Of a stretch of DNA of 64,000 nt, positions 17,148 to 25,485 are shown one piece after another; position 1 is the first letter of the stretch, and each line of letters begins with the position of its first letter. The notes beneath the pieces are model-generated. The model did no database searches. It was not told where the DNA came from and was given only the letters and a program-made list of their open reading frames with translations. The stretch covers positions 29,177 through 93,176 of the forward strand of contig JAVBTR010000060.1 of the NCBI GenBank assembly GCA_031556065.1. Reading direction: 5' to 3'. The position numbers were made by a program, and so were the translations under genes. The DNA is from JAVBTR01 sp031556065. GTDB taxonomy: Bacteria > Bacillota > Clostridia > Christensenellales > Aristaeellaceae.

Positions 17148-17774
17148 GTGAAAACCATTATTTATTTCGATTTCGACGGCACACTGGCCGATAGTATGGC
17201 GCTTTGCACCACCCAGGTGAGCCGCGCGCTCAAAGCCTGCGGTCTTAAGCCTGTAAGCCAAGAATTACTCATGGCTTGCAACGGCCCTAGCTACGACGAA
17301 GCGGCTATTTTGTTGGGGGTGCCAGAGGATATGCGTGCTCATTTTTGTGATGTGCGCCGGGGAATAGAGATTTCCATTATCGATGAGACCCAAAAGCTCT
17401 TCGGTGGGGTGGTTAATTTGCTTGAAAGCCTTCAGGGCAAAGCTCAACTGGCCTTGGTTTCCAACGGTATGGGGGATTATCTGAACCAATCCCTTGATAA
17501 GTTTGGTTTGCGTAAGTATTTTGCTTTTGTGCAGCCATTGATTCAAGGCCAGACCAAGGGGGAAACCTTAAAGCAATTGGTTGAACAGCACAAGCCTGAA
17601 AAGGCCCTTATGGTGGGCGACCGAATCGGAGATATTCAGGCAGGCCAGTTTGCGGGCATCTCCACATTGGCCGCCGCCTACGGCTTTGGCAGCGAAGAGG
17701 AATACGCAAAGGCTGATGCACGGGTGGAATCCATCGAACAATTGAAACAGTATTTATTGAATTTTATCGGATAA
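17148..17774 (+). CDS. HAD-superfamily phosphatase
   Basis: A 208-residue HAD subfamily IA hydrolase. Motif I is DFDGTLADS, motif II is LVSNGMGDYL, then KGETLKQL and motif III MVGDRIGDIQAGQFAG, resembling phosphoglycolate phosphatase-like enzymes. The GTG start at 17148 lies 4 bases after the SerRS-like stop, and its GAGG ribosome site is inside the end of that gene, so the pair is translationally coupled. The substrate is unknown; coupling to a tRNA-binding-like protein is the only clue. Confidence 0.85.
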   Translation: MKTIIYFDFDGTLADSMALCTTQVSRALKACGLKPVSQELLMACNGPSYDEAAILLGVPEDMRAHFCDVRRGIEISIIDETQKLFGGVVNLLESLQGKAQLALVSNGMGDYLNQSLDKFGLRKYFAFVQPLIQGQTKGETLKQLVEQHKPEKALMVGDRIGDIQAGQFAGISTLAAAYGFGSEEEYAKADARVESIEQLKQYLLNFIG

Positions 17775-17810
17775 AAACGCAGGCCGGGAGCAGTTCATCA
17801 TCGCCCCGGT

Positions 17811-18611
17811 TTACCTTAGCAGCATGCAGGGCACATCCGCCATGTAGGCTTCTGTTTTCGCGATGCTCTCAGGCAGCTCGTACACCTGGGTGTAAAAGAA
17901 GAAAACATCGATTTTGCCGGACATAAGGGCCTGGTACTGGGCATCGTAGGGGATCACCACAAGCGCCACATTCATGTTGAGCTTTTCACCCAGCGCTTCC
18001 ATATAGCCTACGTTGAACCCGGCGGGAACCCCATCCGCGCCGATGTAATCGATAGGCGGCACATCCCCGGAGACGCCTACATACAGGGTTTGTTCAAACT
18101 GTGTGCCCGAAGGCCTTTGGGCAGTGGCTTCCTCGAAATGGGCGATATGCTGTTCATAAAGCCTGTCCAAAGTGCCGTCCGTCCAGAAAAGACGGATGGC
18201 TTCGTTTAATTTTAAGATCAGTTCCTTGTCTTGGCTTCTGGCGATCATGAAAAACCGCATTTCTTCGTCGAACAGAGCTTCAAACCGCTTGATAACCAGC
18301 TCCGGGTTTTGCGTTTGCACAAACCGGGCTGCGTTCATAGGCAGCATGACCCCATCCCCCCGGCCTCCGATCAGGGCCGCCAGGACCTGGGAAAACGAGG
18401 GCATGGATACCATTTCAAGGCCCGGAATGAGGCTAAAGATGTTTTCCATCAGCCCCTTTTCAATTTCCGAAGGGCCGTTGACGGAAACCAGGGTTTTGCC
18501 TGCCAGTTCAGTTATATCAAGCCGGGGGTAAGCTTCCTCCTGGGCCCAGGCGGTAACCGTCCCCCCTACGAAAACCATGAGAATCAAGCCTAAGGCAATT
18601 ACTTTTTTCAT
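17811..18611 (-). CDS. Extracellular solute-binding protein, family 3-like
   Basis: A 266-residue exported protein with a signal peptide (MKKVIALGLILMVFVGGTVTAWA) and a type-2 periplasmic-binding fold. LYVGVSGDVPPIDYIGADGVPAGFNVGYMEALGEKL is split over the second half, and the first half resembles a lobe that usually comes later, so the order of half-domains looks shifted. No permease or ATPase gene is adjacent, so it may be an orphan receptor or pair with a distant transporter. ATG 18611 is chosen as the start of the signal peptide; the frame extends 17 codons upstream without a ribosome site. Amino-acid-like ligand is inferred from family. Confidence 0.75.
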   Translation of the reverse strand: MKKVIALGLILMVFVGGTVTAWAQEEAYPRLDITELAGKTLVSVNGPSEIEKGLMENIFSLIPGLEMVSMPSFSQVLAALIGGRGDGVMLPMNAARFVQTQNPELVIKRFEALFDEEMRFFMIARSQDKELILKLNEAIRLFWTDGTLDRLYEQHIAHFEEATAQRPSGTQFEQTLYVGVSGDVPPIDYIGADGVPAGFNVGYMEALGEKLNMNVALVVIPYDAQYQALMSGKIDVFFFYTQVYELPESIAKTEAYMADVPCMLLR

Positions 18612-18691
18612 TATTATCCCATCCCTTTCTTGGCGCCTCCTATTATAGCAAGCAACCTGCATAAATTCAATGAAATAACTTGGCTATCCGA

Positions 18692-18720
18692 TTGCCCTTT
18701 TGCCTTTGGTCTGCTATAAT
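18692..18720 (+). promoter_or_regulatory. Sigma-A type promoter for mrnC-sigH cluster
   Basis: TTGCCC (18692-18697), 17-base spacer, perfect TATAAT (18715-18720), about 30 bases before the mrnC start. Confidence 0.65.
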
Positions 18721-18750
18721 AATTCGATAGCAAGAAAGGGTGGTCGTTTG

Positions 18751-19176
18751 TTGGAAGAACTCCTGATGGAACCGGTTCCCATGACGCAAAGAGAGGCCTT
18801 AATGCTCAACCCTTTGCAGCTGGCTTATATCGGGGATACGGTGTGGGATCTGCTTATACGCACCGCCCTTGTGTATACGGGCAATAACGTTCACGCTATG
18901 CACAAAATGGCGTCCAGCCGGGTGAACGCCGGGGCCCAGGCAGAATTGCTGGCGGCCCTGCTGCCGAATCTTACACAGGAAGAACTGGCCCTTGTGAAAC
19001 GGGGGCGTAACACCCGTTCCAAGCATCCGGTACCGAAAAACCAGGACGCAGCGGATTACGGCCATGCCACCGGCTTTGAAGCCCTGATCGGCTTTTTGTA
19101 CTTAACCGGCGATCACCAGCGCATCAAAGCGCTTTATTTACTAGGGGAGGAACACCATGCCAGCAAGAACCCTTAA
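18751..19176 (+). CDS. mrnC: Mini-ribonuclease III
   Basis: RNase III-like nuclease without a dsRNA-binding domain, which matures 23S rRNA in Firmicutes. The 141 residues carry the RNase III signature LAYIGDTVWDLLIR with catalytic D29, VNAGAQAELL, the KRGRN motif and FEALIGFLYL. The start is taken as TTG 18751 (TTG 18748 is equally possible), because AAAGGG lies about 10 bases upstream; the first ATG, 18766, is too far from it. It overlaps thyX by 20 bases and heads the conserved cluster that continues to sigH. Confidence 0.93.
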   Translation: MEELLMEPVPMTQREALMLNPLQLAYIGDTVWDLLIRTALVYTGNNVHAMHKMASSRVNAGAQAELLAALLPNLTQEELALVKRGRNTRSKHPVPKNQDAADYGHATGFEALIGFLYLTGDHQRIKALYLLGEEHHASKNP

Positions 19177-19888
19177 TGTGAAGCTGATTCGCCACACGGC
19201 GCAGCCCCAAGAACTGATCGCTTTAGGCGCCCGTCTTTGCTACGCCAAAGCCACCATCGACGATCTTTTAAACAAGGTAGAAACCCAGGACCAGGAAACC
19301 TTTGTTTCCCAGATTATGGACATGGGTCACCTATCTGTTTTAGAGCATGCCTCCTTCACCTTTGGGGTGGAAGGGGTTAGCCGCTCTCTTTTAGCCCAAT
19401 TGACCCGCCACCGCCTGGCTTCCTTTTCTGTGCAAAGTCAGCGGTATGTTTCCTACGAAAAGGGGTTTGGGTATATTATTCCGGAAAGCATTAAAGCTTT
19501 GGGGGATGAGGCGGTAGAAGAATTCGAAGCCCAGATGGATACCATTCACAACTGGTACACCGCCTGGCAAAGCCGCCTTGAAAAGGGCGAAGCAGGCAAT
19601 GAGGATGCCCGCTTCGTATTGCCTAATGCCACAGAGACCCGTCTTGTTATGACCATGAACGTGCGGGAGCTTCGGCACTTTTTTGCTTTGAGAATGTGCA
19701 ATCGTGCCCAGTGGGAGATTCGCCAGCTGGCTACCCAAATGCATCAATTGTGCATGGAGGTGGCTCCCATCCTCTTTGAAACCGCAGGCCCCGGCTGCCT
19801 GAACGGCGCTTGTCCCGAAGGCAAGAAATCCTGCGGCAAAGCGGCCCAGGTAAAACAAACGCGACAGGCGCTATTAGAAAGGAAATAA
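19157..19888 (+). CDS. thyX: Flavin-dependent thymidylate synthase ThyX
   Basis: Makes dTMP from dUMP using methylene-tetrahydrofolate and FADH2. The 243-residue protein contains the diagnostic ThyX motif RHRxxSxxxxSxR at R84-R96 (RHRLASFSVQSQR), followed by NATETRLVMTMNVRELRHFF for dUMP/FAD binding. It overlaps the end of mrnC by 20 bases and precedes rlmB by 3 bases. A Cys-containing tail (PGCLNGACPEGKKSCG) is typical of clostridial members. Confidence 0.97.
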   Translation: MPARTLNVKLIRHTAQPQELIALGARLCYAKATIDDLLNKVETQDQETFVSQIMDMGHLSVLEHASFTFGVEGVSRSLLAQLTRHRLASFSVQSQRYVSYEKGFGYIIPESIKALGDEAVEEFEAQMDTIHNWYTAWQSRLEKGEAGNEDARFVLPNATETRLVMTMNVRELRHFFALRMCNRAQWEIRQLATQMHQLCMEVAPILFETAGPGCLNGACPEGKKSCGKAAQVKQTRQALLERK

Positions 19889-19891
19889 ACC

Positions 19892-21121
19892 ATGGCATTT
19901 TACAAGGACGCGGACAAGAAGAATAAACCCAAGACAAATTACGCCAACCAGGGCTCCTGGGACGACGAAGGCGCTCATTATACCGGCGCGAAAAAATCCG
20001 CCGGTTCTTCCGCTGGCAATCGCCGTTTCGGCCCCGGTGCTTCTGCACGCCCTGCGCAGGGGGACAAGCCTGCTTACGGCAACCGTGCCGAAAGAAGCGA
20101 TAAGCCCGCCTATGGCAACCGTAGCGACAGGCCCGCCAAGCCCTATGGCGAGCGTTCTGCCAAGCCTTACGCAGATCGTCCCGCCTACGGCAACCGCAGC
20201 GAGCGCCCCGCCAAACCTTATGGCGATCGGCCTGCTTATGGCAACCGCAGTGAACGCCCTGTTCGGAGCGAAGAAACGGCTCCCCGCCGCTCCTATGAAA
20301 AGTTCGAACACAAGCCAGCCCAACGGCCCGCTCCCAGCCCAAGGCCCGTACCCGCCCCTGTGGCCGCGCCTGTTCAGCAGGAAGAATCCCTTATCAATGA
20401 AAATCTTCTCTCCGGCCGCAATCCCATTCGTGAAGCCATTAAATCTGGCCGGGATATCGAAAAGCTGTTAGTGGCCAAGGGAGAGCTTTCGGGCTCTGCC
20501 AAAGAGATCGTGATGATGGCCAAGGAAAAGCATATTCCCGTCCAGGAAGTGGAACGCATCCGCTTAGACGAGATTACAAGAAACCATCAGGGCATGCTGG
20601 CCTACGCTTCCGCTTACCAATACGGTACTGTGGAGCAAATGCTTGAAAACGCCAAAGCAAAGGGCGAAGACCCTTTTATCATTTTATTGGATGGCATTAC
20701 CGATCCCCACAACTTAGGCGCTATTATCCGTACCGCTGAGTGTGTGGGTGCTCACGGCGTTATCGTCCCTGTTCGCCGCTCTGTGGGCCTGACCCCTGCC
20801 GCGGTGAAGGCCTCCGCCGGTGCGGTGGAGCATATCCCTGTAGCCAAAGTAACCAATCTTACCCGCACCATTGAACAGCTTCGGGATAGCGGCCTTTGGT
20901 TCTATGCCGCGGATATGGGTGGGGAAAGCTACGAAAAGGTAGACTTTAAGGGCGGCGTGGGTCTGGTCATCGGCGGCGAAGGGGAAGGCATCAGCCGCCT
21001 GGTGCTGGAAACCTGCGACAAGCGCGTTTCCCTGCCCCTAAAAGGCAAGATCGAGTCCCTAAACGCCTCCGTGGCCGCCGGTATCCTTATGTATGCGGCC
21101 ATGCAATCCCGCATTAAATGA
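19892..21121 (+). CDS. rlmB: 23S rRNA 2'-O-methyltransferase RlmB with repetitive N-terminal tail
   Basis: SpoU/TrmH-family enzyme expected to methylate a 23S rRNA guanosine ribose. The catalytic part begins near residue 168 (ENLLSGRNPIREAI, substrate-binding domain) and has the knot motifs DGITDPHNLGAIIRTAE, VIGGEGEGISRL and LNASVAAGILMY. The first about 165 residues are an added basic, disordered extension with imperfect repeats of AYGNRSERPAKPYGDRP type, rare in length for this family and likely to bind RNA (inference). The stop overlaps the yacP start as ATGA. Confidence 0.93.
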   Translation: MAFYKDADKKNKPKTNYANQGSWDDEGAHYTGAKKSAGSSAGNRRFGPGASARPAQGDKPAYGNRAERSDKPAYGNRSDRPAKPYGERSAKPYADRPAYGNRSERPAKPYGDRPAYGNRSERPVRSEETAPRRSYEKFEHKPAQRPAPSPRPVPAPVAAPVQQEESLINENLLSGRNPIREAIKSGRDIEKLLVAKGELSGSAKEIVMMAKEKHIPVQEVERIRLDEITRNHQGMLAYASAYQYGTVEQMLENAKAKGEDPFIILLDGITDPHNLGAIIRTAECVGAHGVIVPVRRSVGLTPAAVKASAGAVEHIPVAKVTNLTRTIEQLRDSGLWFYAADMGGESYEKVDFKGGVGLVIGGEGEGISRLVLETCDKRVSLPLKGKIESLNASVAAGILMYAAMQSRIK

Positions 21122-21627
21122 AACCCCTTTTGCTGGTAGATGGGTATAATGTCATCGGCGCGTGGCAGGAGGCTAAGAAGCAAGGTTATTCTCTGGATGA
21201 AAGCCGGGACCGCCTGTTCCACCTTTTACAGGACTATGCGGGCTTTACCGGCGAGGAAGTGATTCTGGTTTTCGATGGCCACCATTCTGACCGCAAGCTC
21301 CGTTCCGAGGACAAGCACCGCCACGCCACCATGGTTTTCACCAAGCAGGGCGAAACCGCCGATAGCTATATCGAGCGCCAGGTGCATCTGGCCCCCAAAT
21401 ACCGGCTGGTGCGGGTGGCCACTAGCGACGCCCTGGAGCAATCCCAGGTGTTGGCCAGCGGCGCCACAAGGCTCACAGCGGGAGAACTGATTTCCGCTCT
21501 CAACCAGGAACGTGCCAGGGAGCGGGAAAAGCGGGAAACCGCCCTGCTCAACCAGCGCAACCCCTTATCCCAGCATTTGACCTTGCAGCAGTGGGAAACC
21601 CTGGAAAAAATCCGCCGCGGCAAATAA
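21118..21627 (+). CDS. yacP: NYN-domain ribonuclease YacP/Rae1
   Basis: A 169-residue PIN-like nuclease; the Bacillus homologue Rae1 cuts mRNA on the ribosome. Family residues are visible in LLLVDGYNVIGAW (N-terminal Asp), ILVFDGHHSD, and TADSYIERQVHLAPKYRLVRVATSD. It starts within the rlmB stop codon (ATGA), so it is translationally coupled, and stands in its conserved place before sigH. Confidence 0.92.
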   Translation: MKPLLLVDGYNVIGAWQEAKKQGYSLDESRDRLFHLLQDYAGFTGEEVILVFDGHHSDRKLRSEDKHRHATMVFTKQGETADSYIERQVHLAPKYRLVRVATSDALEQSQVLASGATRLTAGELISALNQERAREREKRETALLNQRNPLSQHLTLQQWETLEKIRRGK

Positions 21628-21649
21628 ACCCGCTAACAGGAAGGAAAAC

Positions 21650-22345
21650 ATGAGCGAGTATTTTGATCCTGAACAGAACACTGAGCTGGACGAGCTTGAT
21701 TTAACCGCCCAAAGCGAAGACACGCTGCCCGCCGATGCCTTTAACGGCATGACAGACGAGCAGATCGTTATGCTTGCCAAAGAGGGGGACGGCGTTGCCT
21801 TAGAATACCTCTTGAACAAGCATAAGAACTTTGTGCGCTCAAAAGCCCGCAGCTACTTTTTGATCGGTGCCGATCATGAAGATATCGTTCAGGAAGGCAT
21901 GATCGGCCTATACAAAGCCATTCGGGATTACAACCCGGAAAAGCTCAGCTCTTTCCGTGCCTTCGCGGAGCTGTGCATTACCCGCCAGATCATTACCGCT
22001 ATCAAAACCGCCACCCGGCAAAAACATATTCCCCTAAACTCCTACGTTTCTTTAAACAAACCCCTCTATGACGAGGAATCCGATCGCACTCTTCTGGATG
22101 TGATCGTAGAAGGCCGGGCGACCAACCCGGAAGAGCTCATTATCGGCCAGGAAGACTTATCCGCCATCCGGGAAAAAATAGACGAGGTTCTCTCTTCCCT
22201 GGAGCAAGAGGTTCTCACCGCTTACTTAAACGGTAAATCCTACCAGGAGATCGCCGAAAACCTGGGCAGGCACGTGAAGTCCATCGATAACGCATTACAA
22301 AGGGTAAAGAGAAAACTAGAGAAATTTCTAGAGGAGAATCATTGA
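21650..22345 (+). CDS. sigH: RNA polymerase sigma factor SigH (Spo0H)
   Basis: Sigma-70 family factor for the switch to stationary phase and sporulation. The 231 residues contain region 2 (GADHEDIVQEGMIGLYKAIRDYN ... FRAFAELCITRQIITAIKTATRQKH) and the SigH-specific PLNSYVSLNKPLYDEES linker. Region 4 follows with a helix-turn-helix (YQEIAENLGRHVKSIDNALQRVKRKL). The first about 30 residues are an acidic extension. It is the last gene of the cluster and is followed by an inverted-repeat element instead of the usual rpmG-secE-nusG genes. Confidence 0.95.
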   Translation: MSEYFDPEQNTELDELDLTAQSEDTLPADAFNGMTDEQIVMLAKEGDGVALEYLLNKHKNFVRSKARSYFLIGADHEDIVQEGMIGLYKAIRDYNPEKLSSFRAFAELCITRQIITAIKTATRQKHIPLNSYVSLNKPLYDEESDRTLLDVIVEGRATNPEELIIGQEDLSAIREKIDEVLSSLEQEVLTAYLNGKSYQEIAENLGRHVKSIDNALQRVKRKLEKFLEENH

Positions 22346-22354
22346 TATTTGCGA

Positions 22355-22694
22355 GGGGACTGTCGCAGTAAAAATAGGGGATTTTCAAGGGTGGTAACCC
22401 TTGAATGGGTTTGGGTGAAACCCAACGTAACCTATCGAAGGTAAAAAACAATGCCCAGGCCAAGAGAGTAAAACGATTCTTGACATCAACTTGGCTGCAA
22501 GTAAGCTGGTATCAAGGACCGCGAACGCTTCCTTGACCTGGGTTTTGCTTTTTGGATTTCAATAGGCACGGCGGGTTTTGACCCGGTCATTCAATCGTCG
22601 CGCTGCTAATGCATCGCTCGTTTCACTCCCCGACGCCGCACCCGCATAAGGGAGGAAATCCCTTATGTATCCCAACTCTTGCTGCCACAGCCCC
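22355..22694. repeat. MITE-like inverted-repeat element, copy 2
   Basis: A 340-bp relative of 7726-8036. Left end GGGGACTGTCGCAGTAAA; right end (reverse complement) GGGGCTGTGGCAGCAAGA. The outer parts are nearly identical to copy 1. The middle differs: about 65 extra bases give two hairpins, one carrying AAGAGAGTAAAACGATTCTT, which is the reverse complement, with one change, of a stem in the 34627-34690 module. It lies directly after sigH and may act as its terminator. No gene is inside. The rest of the gap, to about 22823, shows nothing firm. Confidence 0.75.
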
Positions 22695-22823
22695 ATCGCG
22701 CTCTCCTAAAAGAAGAAAACCTGAATAGAGGATGCATCGTGAGTGAACTGGCAAAACAGCTATAGGGGGTACTTCCGCGCTAAGACGCGTGTACATCATT
22801 ACATAAAGAAAGGGTGTTATCAT

Positions 22824-22880
22824 ATGAAGTTTATGAGCAGGATGATCTTAAATCAAATCGGGAGGATCATTGCTTTATAA
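22824..22880 (+). CDS. Candidate 18-residue leader peptide
   Basis: A short frame of 18 codons encoding MKFMSRMILNQIGRIIAL, with a good ribosome site (AAGAAAGGG, 9 bases upstream of the ATG). It ends 26 bases before the methyltransferase start. Its last six codons and stop overlap the hairpin at 22860-22887, so ribosomes finishing the peptide would open that stem. Coding is inferred from the ribosome site and position only; the length is too short for a homology call. Confidence 0.45.
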   Translation: MKFMSRMILNQIGRIIAL

Positions 22881-22887
22881 TCCTCCC
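22860..22887 (+). promoter_or_regulatory. SD-mimicking hairpin before the methyltransferase
   Basis: A perfect 8-bp stem, GGGAGGAT / ATCCTCCC, with a 12-base loop. The 3' arm CCTCC is also complementary to the methyltransferase ribosome site GGAGG at 22896-22900. The two pairings are mutually exclusive, as in a translational switch. Confidence 0.5.
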
Positions 22888-22906
22888 ATATTAACGGAGG
22901 AAACAT

Positions 22907-23710
22907 ATGCCCTATCATTGGATAAACCCAGAAGAATATACCATGGATACCTTTCTGCTTTTTGATCGCTGGGCCCTTAACTACATGTTCAGCGAGGATA
23001 GCAGCGGCAAGATCAAACAGGAAATGGCCGATGCTTTGTTTTTCTACCCTCATGTGCTATGGTTTATTGGGCAAAAGGCCCCTGAATGCCAACGCTTTTT
23101 GCAAACGCTTAAGGCTCTGATGCCCCAAACCCTAACGAAGGAAAAAGGGCGCAAGGCACAAAGCAAGGTGCTGCAGCATTATGAAACCTTTGTGGTTTAT
23201 GCCTACCCTCGCGTGATGAACCGGGTCAATTATATCCGCAACTGGGATCGAAAATGGCTGGACGAATTGATCGACGTAACCGGCAAGGTGGTTTTAGATG
23301 TAGGTGCAGGCACAGGTCGGCTGGCTTTCGCAGCCCAAGAAACAGCGCTTCGGGTCTATGCATCGGAACCCTGCGATACCCTGCGCGAAGCCATGCGGGA
23401 TCGGATCAAGGCCCAAGGCATCACCAATATGAAAGTATTGGATGGCATCGTCATGGATTTGCCTTTTGAAGACAATACCTTTGATGCGGTGCTGTCCGGC
23501 CATGTGGTAGGCGAAGATTACGATGGCGAGCTTTTTGAAATGACCAGGGTGCTAAAGCCTGATGGCTGGATTGTTATTTGCAACGGGGATGATGAGTTCG
23601 TCCGTAAAACGCCTAACCCGGAGCTTGTTAGCCGGGGATTTGACGTTTTCACCCACCAAAGCATTGAGGGCGGCATCATCCATAATTACCGCAAGCAGGT
23701 ACACAAGTGA
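22907..23710 (+). CDS. Class I SAM-dependent methyltransferase
   Basis: A 267-residue cytosolic methyltransferase of the Methyltransf_11 type. The SAM-binding motif I is VVLDVGAGTGRLAFAA (about 130-145), followed by the acidic end of strand 2 (VYASEPCDT) and the late motif FDAVLSGHVVGEDYDGELFEMTRVLKPDGWIV. An N-terminal extension of about 120 residues (YHWINPEEYTMDTFLLFDRW) has no recognised domain. GGAGG lies 6 bases before ATG 22907. Substrate is unknown. Control by the leader peptide and hairpin upstream is inferred. The strand-4 DAV and GW(I) patterns favour a small-molecule rather than a nucleic-acid substrate. Confidence 0.85.
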   Translation: MPYHWINPEEYTMDTFLLFDRWALNYMFSEDSSGKIKQEMADALFFYPHVLWFIGQKAPECQRFLQTLKALMPQTLTKEKGRKAQSKVLQHYETFVVYAYPRVMNRVNYIRNWDRKWLDELIDVTGKVVLDVGAGTGRLAFAAQETALRVYASEPCDTLREAMRDRIKAQGITNMKVLDGIVMDLPFEDNTFDAVLSGHVVGEDYDGELFEMTRVLKPDGWIVICNGDDEFVRKTPNPELVSRGFDVFTHQSIEGGIIHNYRKQVHK

Positions 23711-23793
23711 ATTCTTTCGCCGCCGCGTTATAGTGACGGCGATTTATTTTTTTGATAATGAACCTTTTTAGGGTTTTGCCGCTCTTAAGGGTA

Positions 23794-23805
23794 TACGATA
23801 TCGTA
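23794..23805. promoter_or_regulatory. Palindrome at the ECF sigma promoter
   Basis: TACGATATCGTA is a perfect 12-bp palindrome ending 17 bases before the sigma gene. A possible promoter, TTGCCG (23776-23781), 17-base spacer, TATCGT (23799-23804), overlaps it, so a bound dimer would block transcription. Both boxes match the consensus only partly. Confidence 0.35.
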
Positions 23806-23822
23806 CACAACAGGAGGCCGGG

Positions 23823-24290
23823 ATGATACAAGAAGCTTTTTCCAACTTGGTGCTTACTAACGAGCAAACACTGTATCGCATTGCAGCTACCCTTCTGCCA
23901 CGGCTTCAAGACAGGCAGGATGCGGTGCAAAGCGCTGTTTTGCTTGCCTGGCAGCACCGCTTCAGCCTTAGGGAGGAAGAGCGTTTCAAACCCTGGATCG
24001 CCCGGATTCTGGTACGGGAATGCTACCGTCTATTGCGAAAAGCCAAGCCTCTGGTTTTAACCGATAGCTTCCCTGAGGGTGTCGTGCCTATGAGGGACGA
24101 AAGGCTCCATGAAGCCATTATGGCATTGCCGGAGAAGCAGCGGATCGTCATTGTGCTTTATTACATTGAAGGCATGGGACAGGACGAGATCGCCAAGGTA
24201 TTATCCATTCCTAAGGGCACGGTAAAATCCCGGCTGAACACAGGCAGAACCAAACTTGGCCAGCTTCTTAAGCAGGAGGTGCAGACATGA
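23823..24290 (+). CDS. ECF-type RNA polymerase sigma factor (pair 1)
   Basis: A 155-residue extracytoplasmic-function sigma factor with region 2 (LYRIAATLLPRLQDRQDAVQSAVLLAWQ ... FKPWIARILVRECYRLLRK) and region 4 (LPEKQRIVIVLYYIEGMGQDEIAKVLSIPKGTVKSRLNTGRTKL). ATG 23823 has AGGAGG 6 bases upstream. The stop overlaps the following membrane gene as ATGA, the classic sigma/anti-sigma arrangement. Confidence 0.93.
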   Translation: MIQEAFSNLVLTNEQTLYRIAATLLPRLQDRQDAVQSAVLLAWQHRFSLREEERFKPWIARILVRECYRLLRKAKPLVLTDSFPEGVVPMRDERLHEAIMALPEKQRIVIVLYYIEGMGQDEIAKVLSIPKGTVKSRLNTGRTKLGQLLKQEVQT

Positions 24291-25456
24291 TTGAATTTGA
24301 GAACGCTTTTGAAAAAGCGCCGGAGGAATTTCACAACACAATAACCGATACGCTTTGCGCTATTACGCCCAGCCGGGCCTTTCCCCGTCGCCGCATGGCA
24401 GTTCTGGTGGCCGCCTTGGTGCTTCTATTAACAGGCGTGGCTGCTGCTATTGTTACAAACACCCGGCTATCGGATTTTCTAAACATGGAACCGGAGCAAA
24501 TGAAGCTGCCCATTACCAGTGAATTTACCTTAGATGGCGGCATGGATAAGGTGGATGTCACTGTCCGCGAAGCGGTTTATGATGGGGTACATTTACGTAT
24601 GACAGTGGTGTTTTCATTGAAAGAGGCGGCTAACAGCGCGCTGATCTATGTAAGCGATAAGTGGGATGCAGCATTTGAAAGCGCGCCTCTATACGGGTTT
24701 GAAAGCAGCTCTTTGCAAAACGCTGAAAACATTTATTTCTTGGTTTTTGCAGGTGTAGGCTATTATGATGAAAACCGTATGCCAAATGCGGAAAGAAATG
24801 CTTTTCCTATCAAAGATTATCGTTATGAATCGCCCACACAAATGGTAATGCTTATTGATATGGACCTGCGCAACGAAAACGGCAAAGCAGCCAACCCCCT
24901 TCAAGTTTATCTGGATCCGCGGCTTTACCGTTACGATGAAGAGCGCTACCATGATTATAGGCAGTTGGGCGCTTTTACAGTAACGCCGGAATATGAGGTT
25001 AGCTTTGATGATGTTTTTGATAGCCAGATCATCTTCGACCGTAAAGATAAAGGCATCATAAAAATATCGGTGGATGCCCTTGAGCAGGAAGCGTTAACGT
25101 ACAAGATAAACGGGCTCGGGGAAAATATGATGGGTTTTTCCATTATCAGTTCAACGCTCACGGAAACACCGATAGCCTATTATCTCGATGTTACAGTTAG
25201 GGCAGATGATGACTGCGAAGAGCCGACTTTTGCAACTTTTTGTATTGAAGCAAACGACGAAGAAGGGGTGAGGATTCCTTTTTTCTCTTATATTACAATA
25301 GGTCGGACAGAGCCTGATGGAACACATACCACAGAATACCAGATCGTTTATTTGAAACAGGATAACCGCAGCATTGCAACCATTAAGCTACCTCTCAATG
25401 CAGACGGCACAAACTATGACGTTTATCCCATTACCTTGGTTTCTATGGAAGAATAG
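24287..25456 (+). CDS. Membrane-anchored anti-sigma-type protein (DUF4179-like)
   Basis: A 389-residue protein with a cytosolic N-terminus of about 38 residues, one transmembrane helix (MAVLVAALVLLLTGVAAAIV, about 39-58) and a long extracytoplasmic beta-rich domain (QMKLPITSEFTLDGGMDKVDVTVREAVYDGVHL...). This layout and its ATGA overlap with the ECF gene mark it as the partner that would hold the sigma factor until an envelope signal arrives. The resemblance to DUF4179 proteins is partial. No zinc anti-sigma motif (HxxxCxxC) is present, so the inhibitory role is inferred. Confidence 0.7.
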   Translation: MIEFENAFEKAPEEFHNTITDTLCAITPSRAFPRRRMAVLVAALVLLLTGVAAAIVTNTRLSDFLNMEPEQMKLPITSEFTLDGGMDKVDVTVREAVYDGVHLRMTVVFSLKEAANSALIYVSDKWDAAFESAPLYGFESSSLQNAENIYFLVFAGVGYYDENRMPNAERNAFPIKDYRYESPTQMVMLIDMDLRNENGKAANPLQVYLDPRLYRYDEERYHDYRQLGAFTVTPEYEVSFDDVFDSQIIFDRKDKGIIKISVDALEQEALTYKINGLGENMMGFSIISSTLTETPIAYYLDVTVRADDDCEEPTFATFCIEANDEEGVRIPFFSYITIGRTEPDGTHTTEYQIVYLKQDNRSIATIKLPLNADGTNYDVYPITLVSMEE

Positions 25457-25485
25457 CCCTACAAGTTTTCCTTTTGGAGGAGAGC

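Noticed and set aside
22623..22823. 66-codon open frame on the minus strand
   Set aside because: Mostly inside the right end of a MITE-like element; no ribosome site.
22824..22880. SpoVM-like sporulation peptide
   Set aside because: It begins MKF and is amphipathic, but lacks the conserved proline and is shorter than SpoVM; overlap with the hairpin makes a leader peptide more likely.
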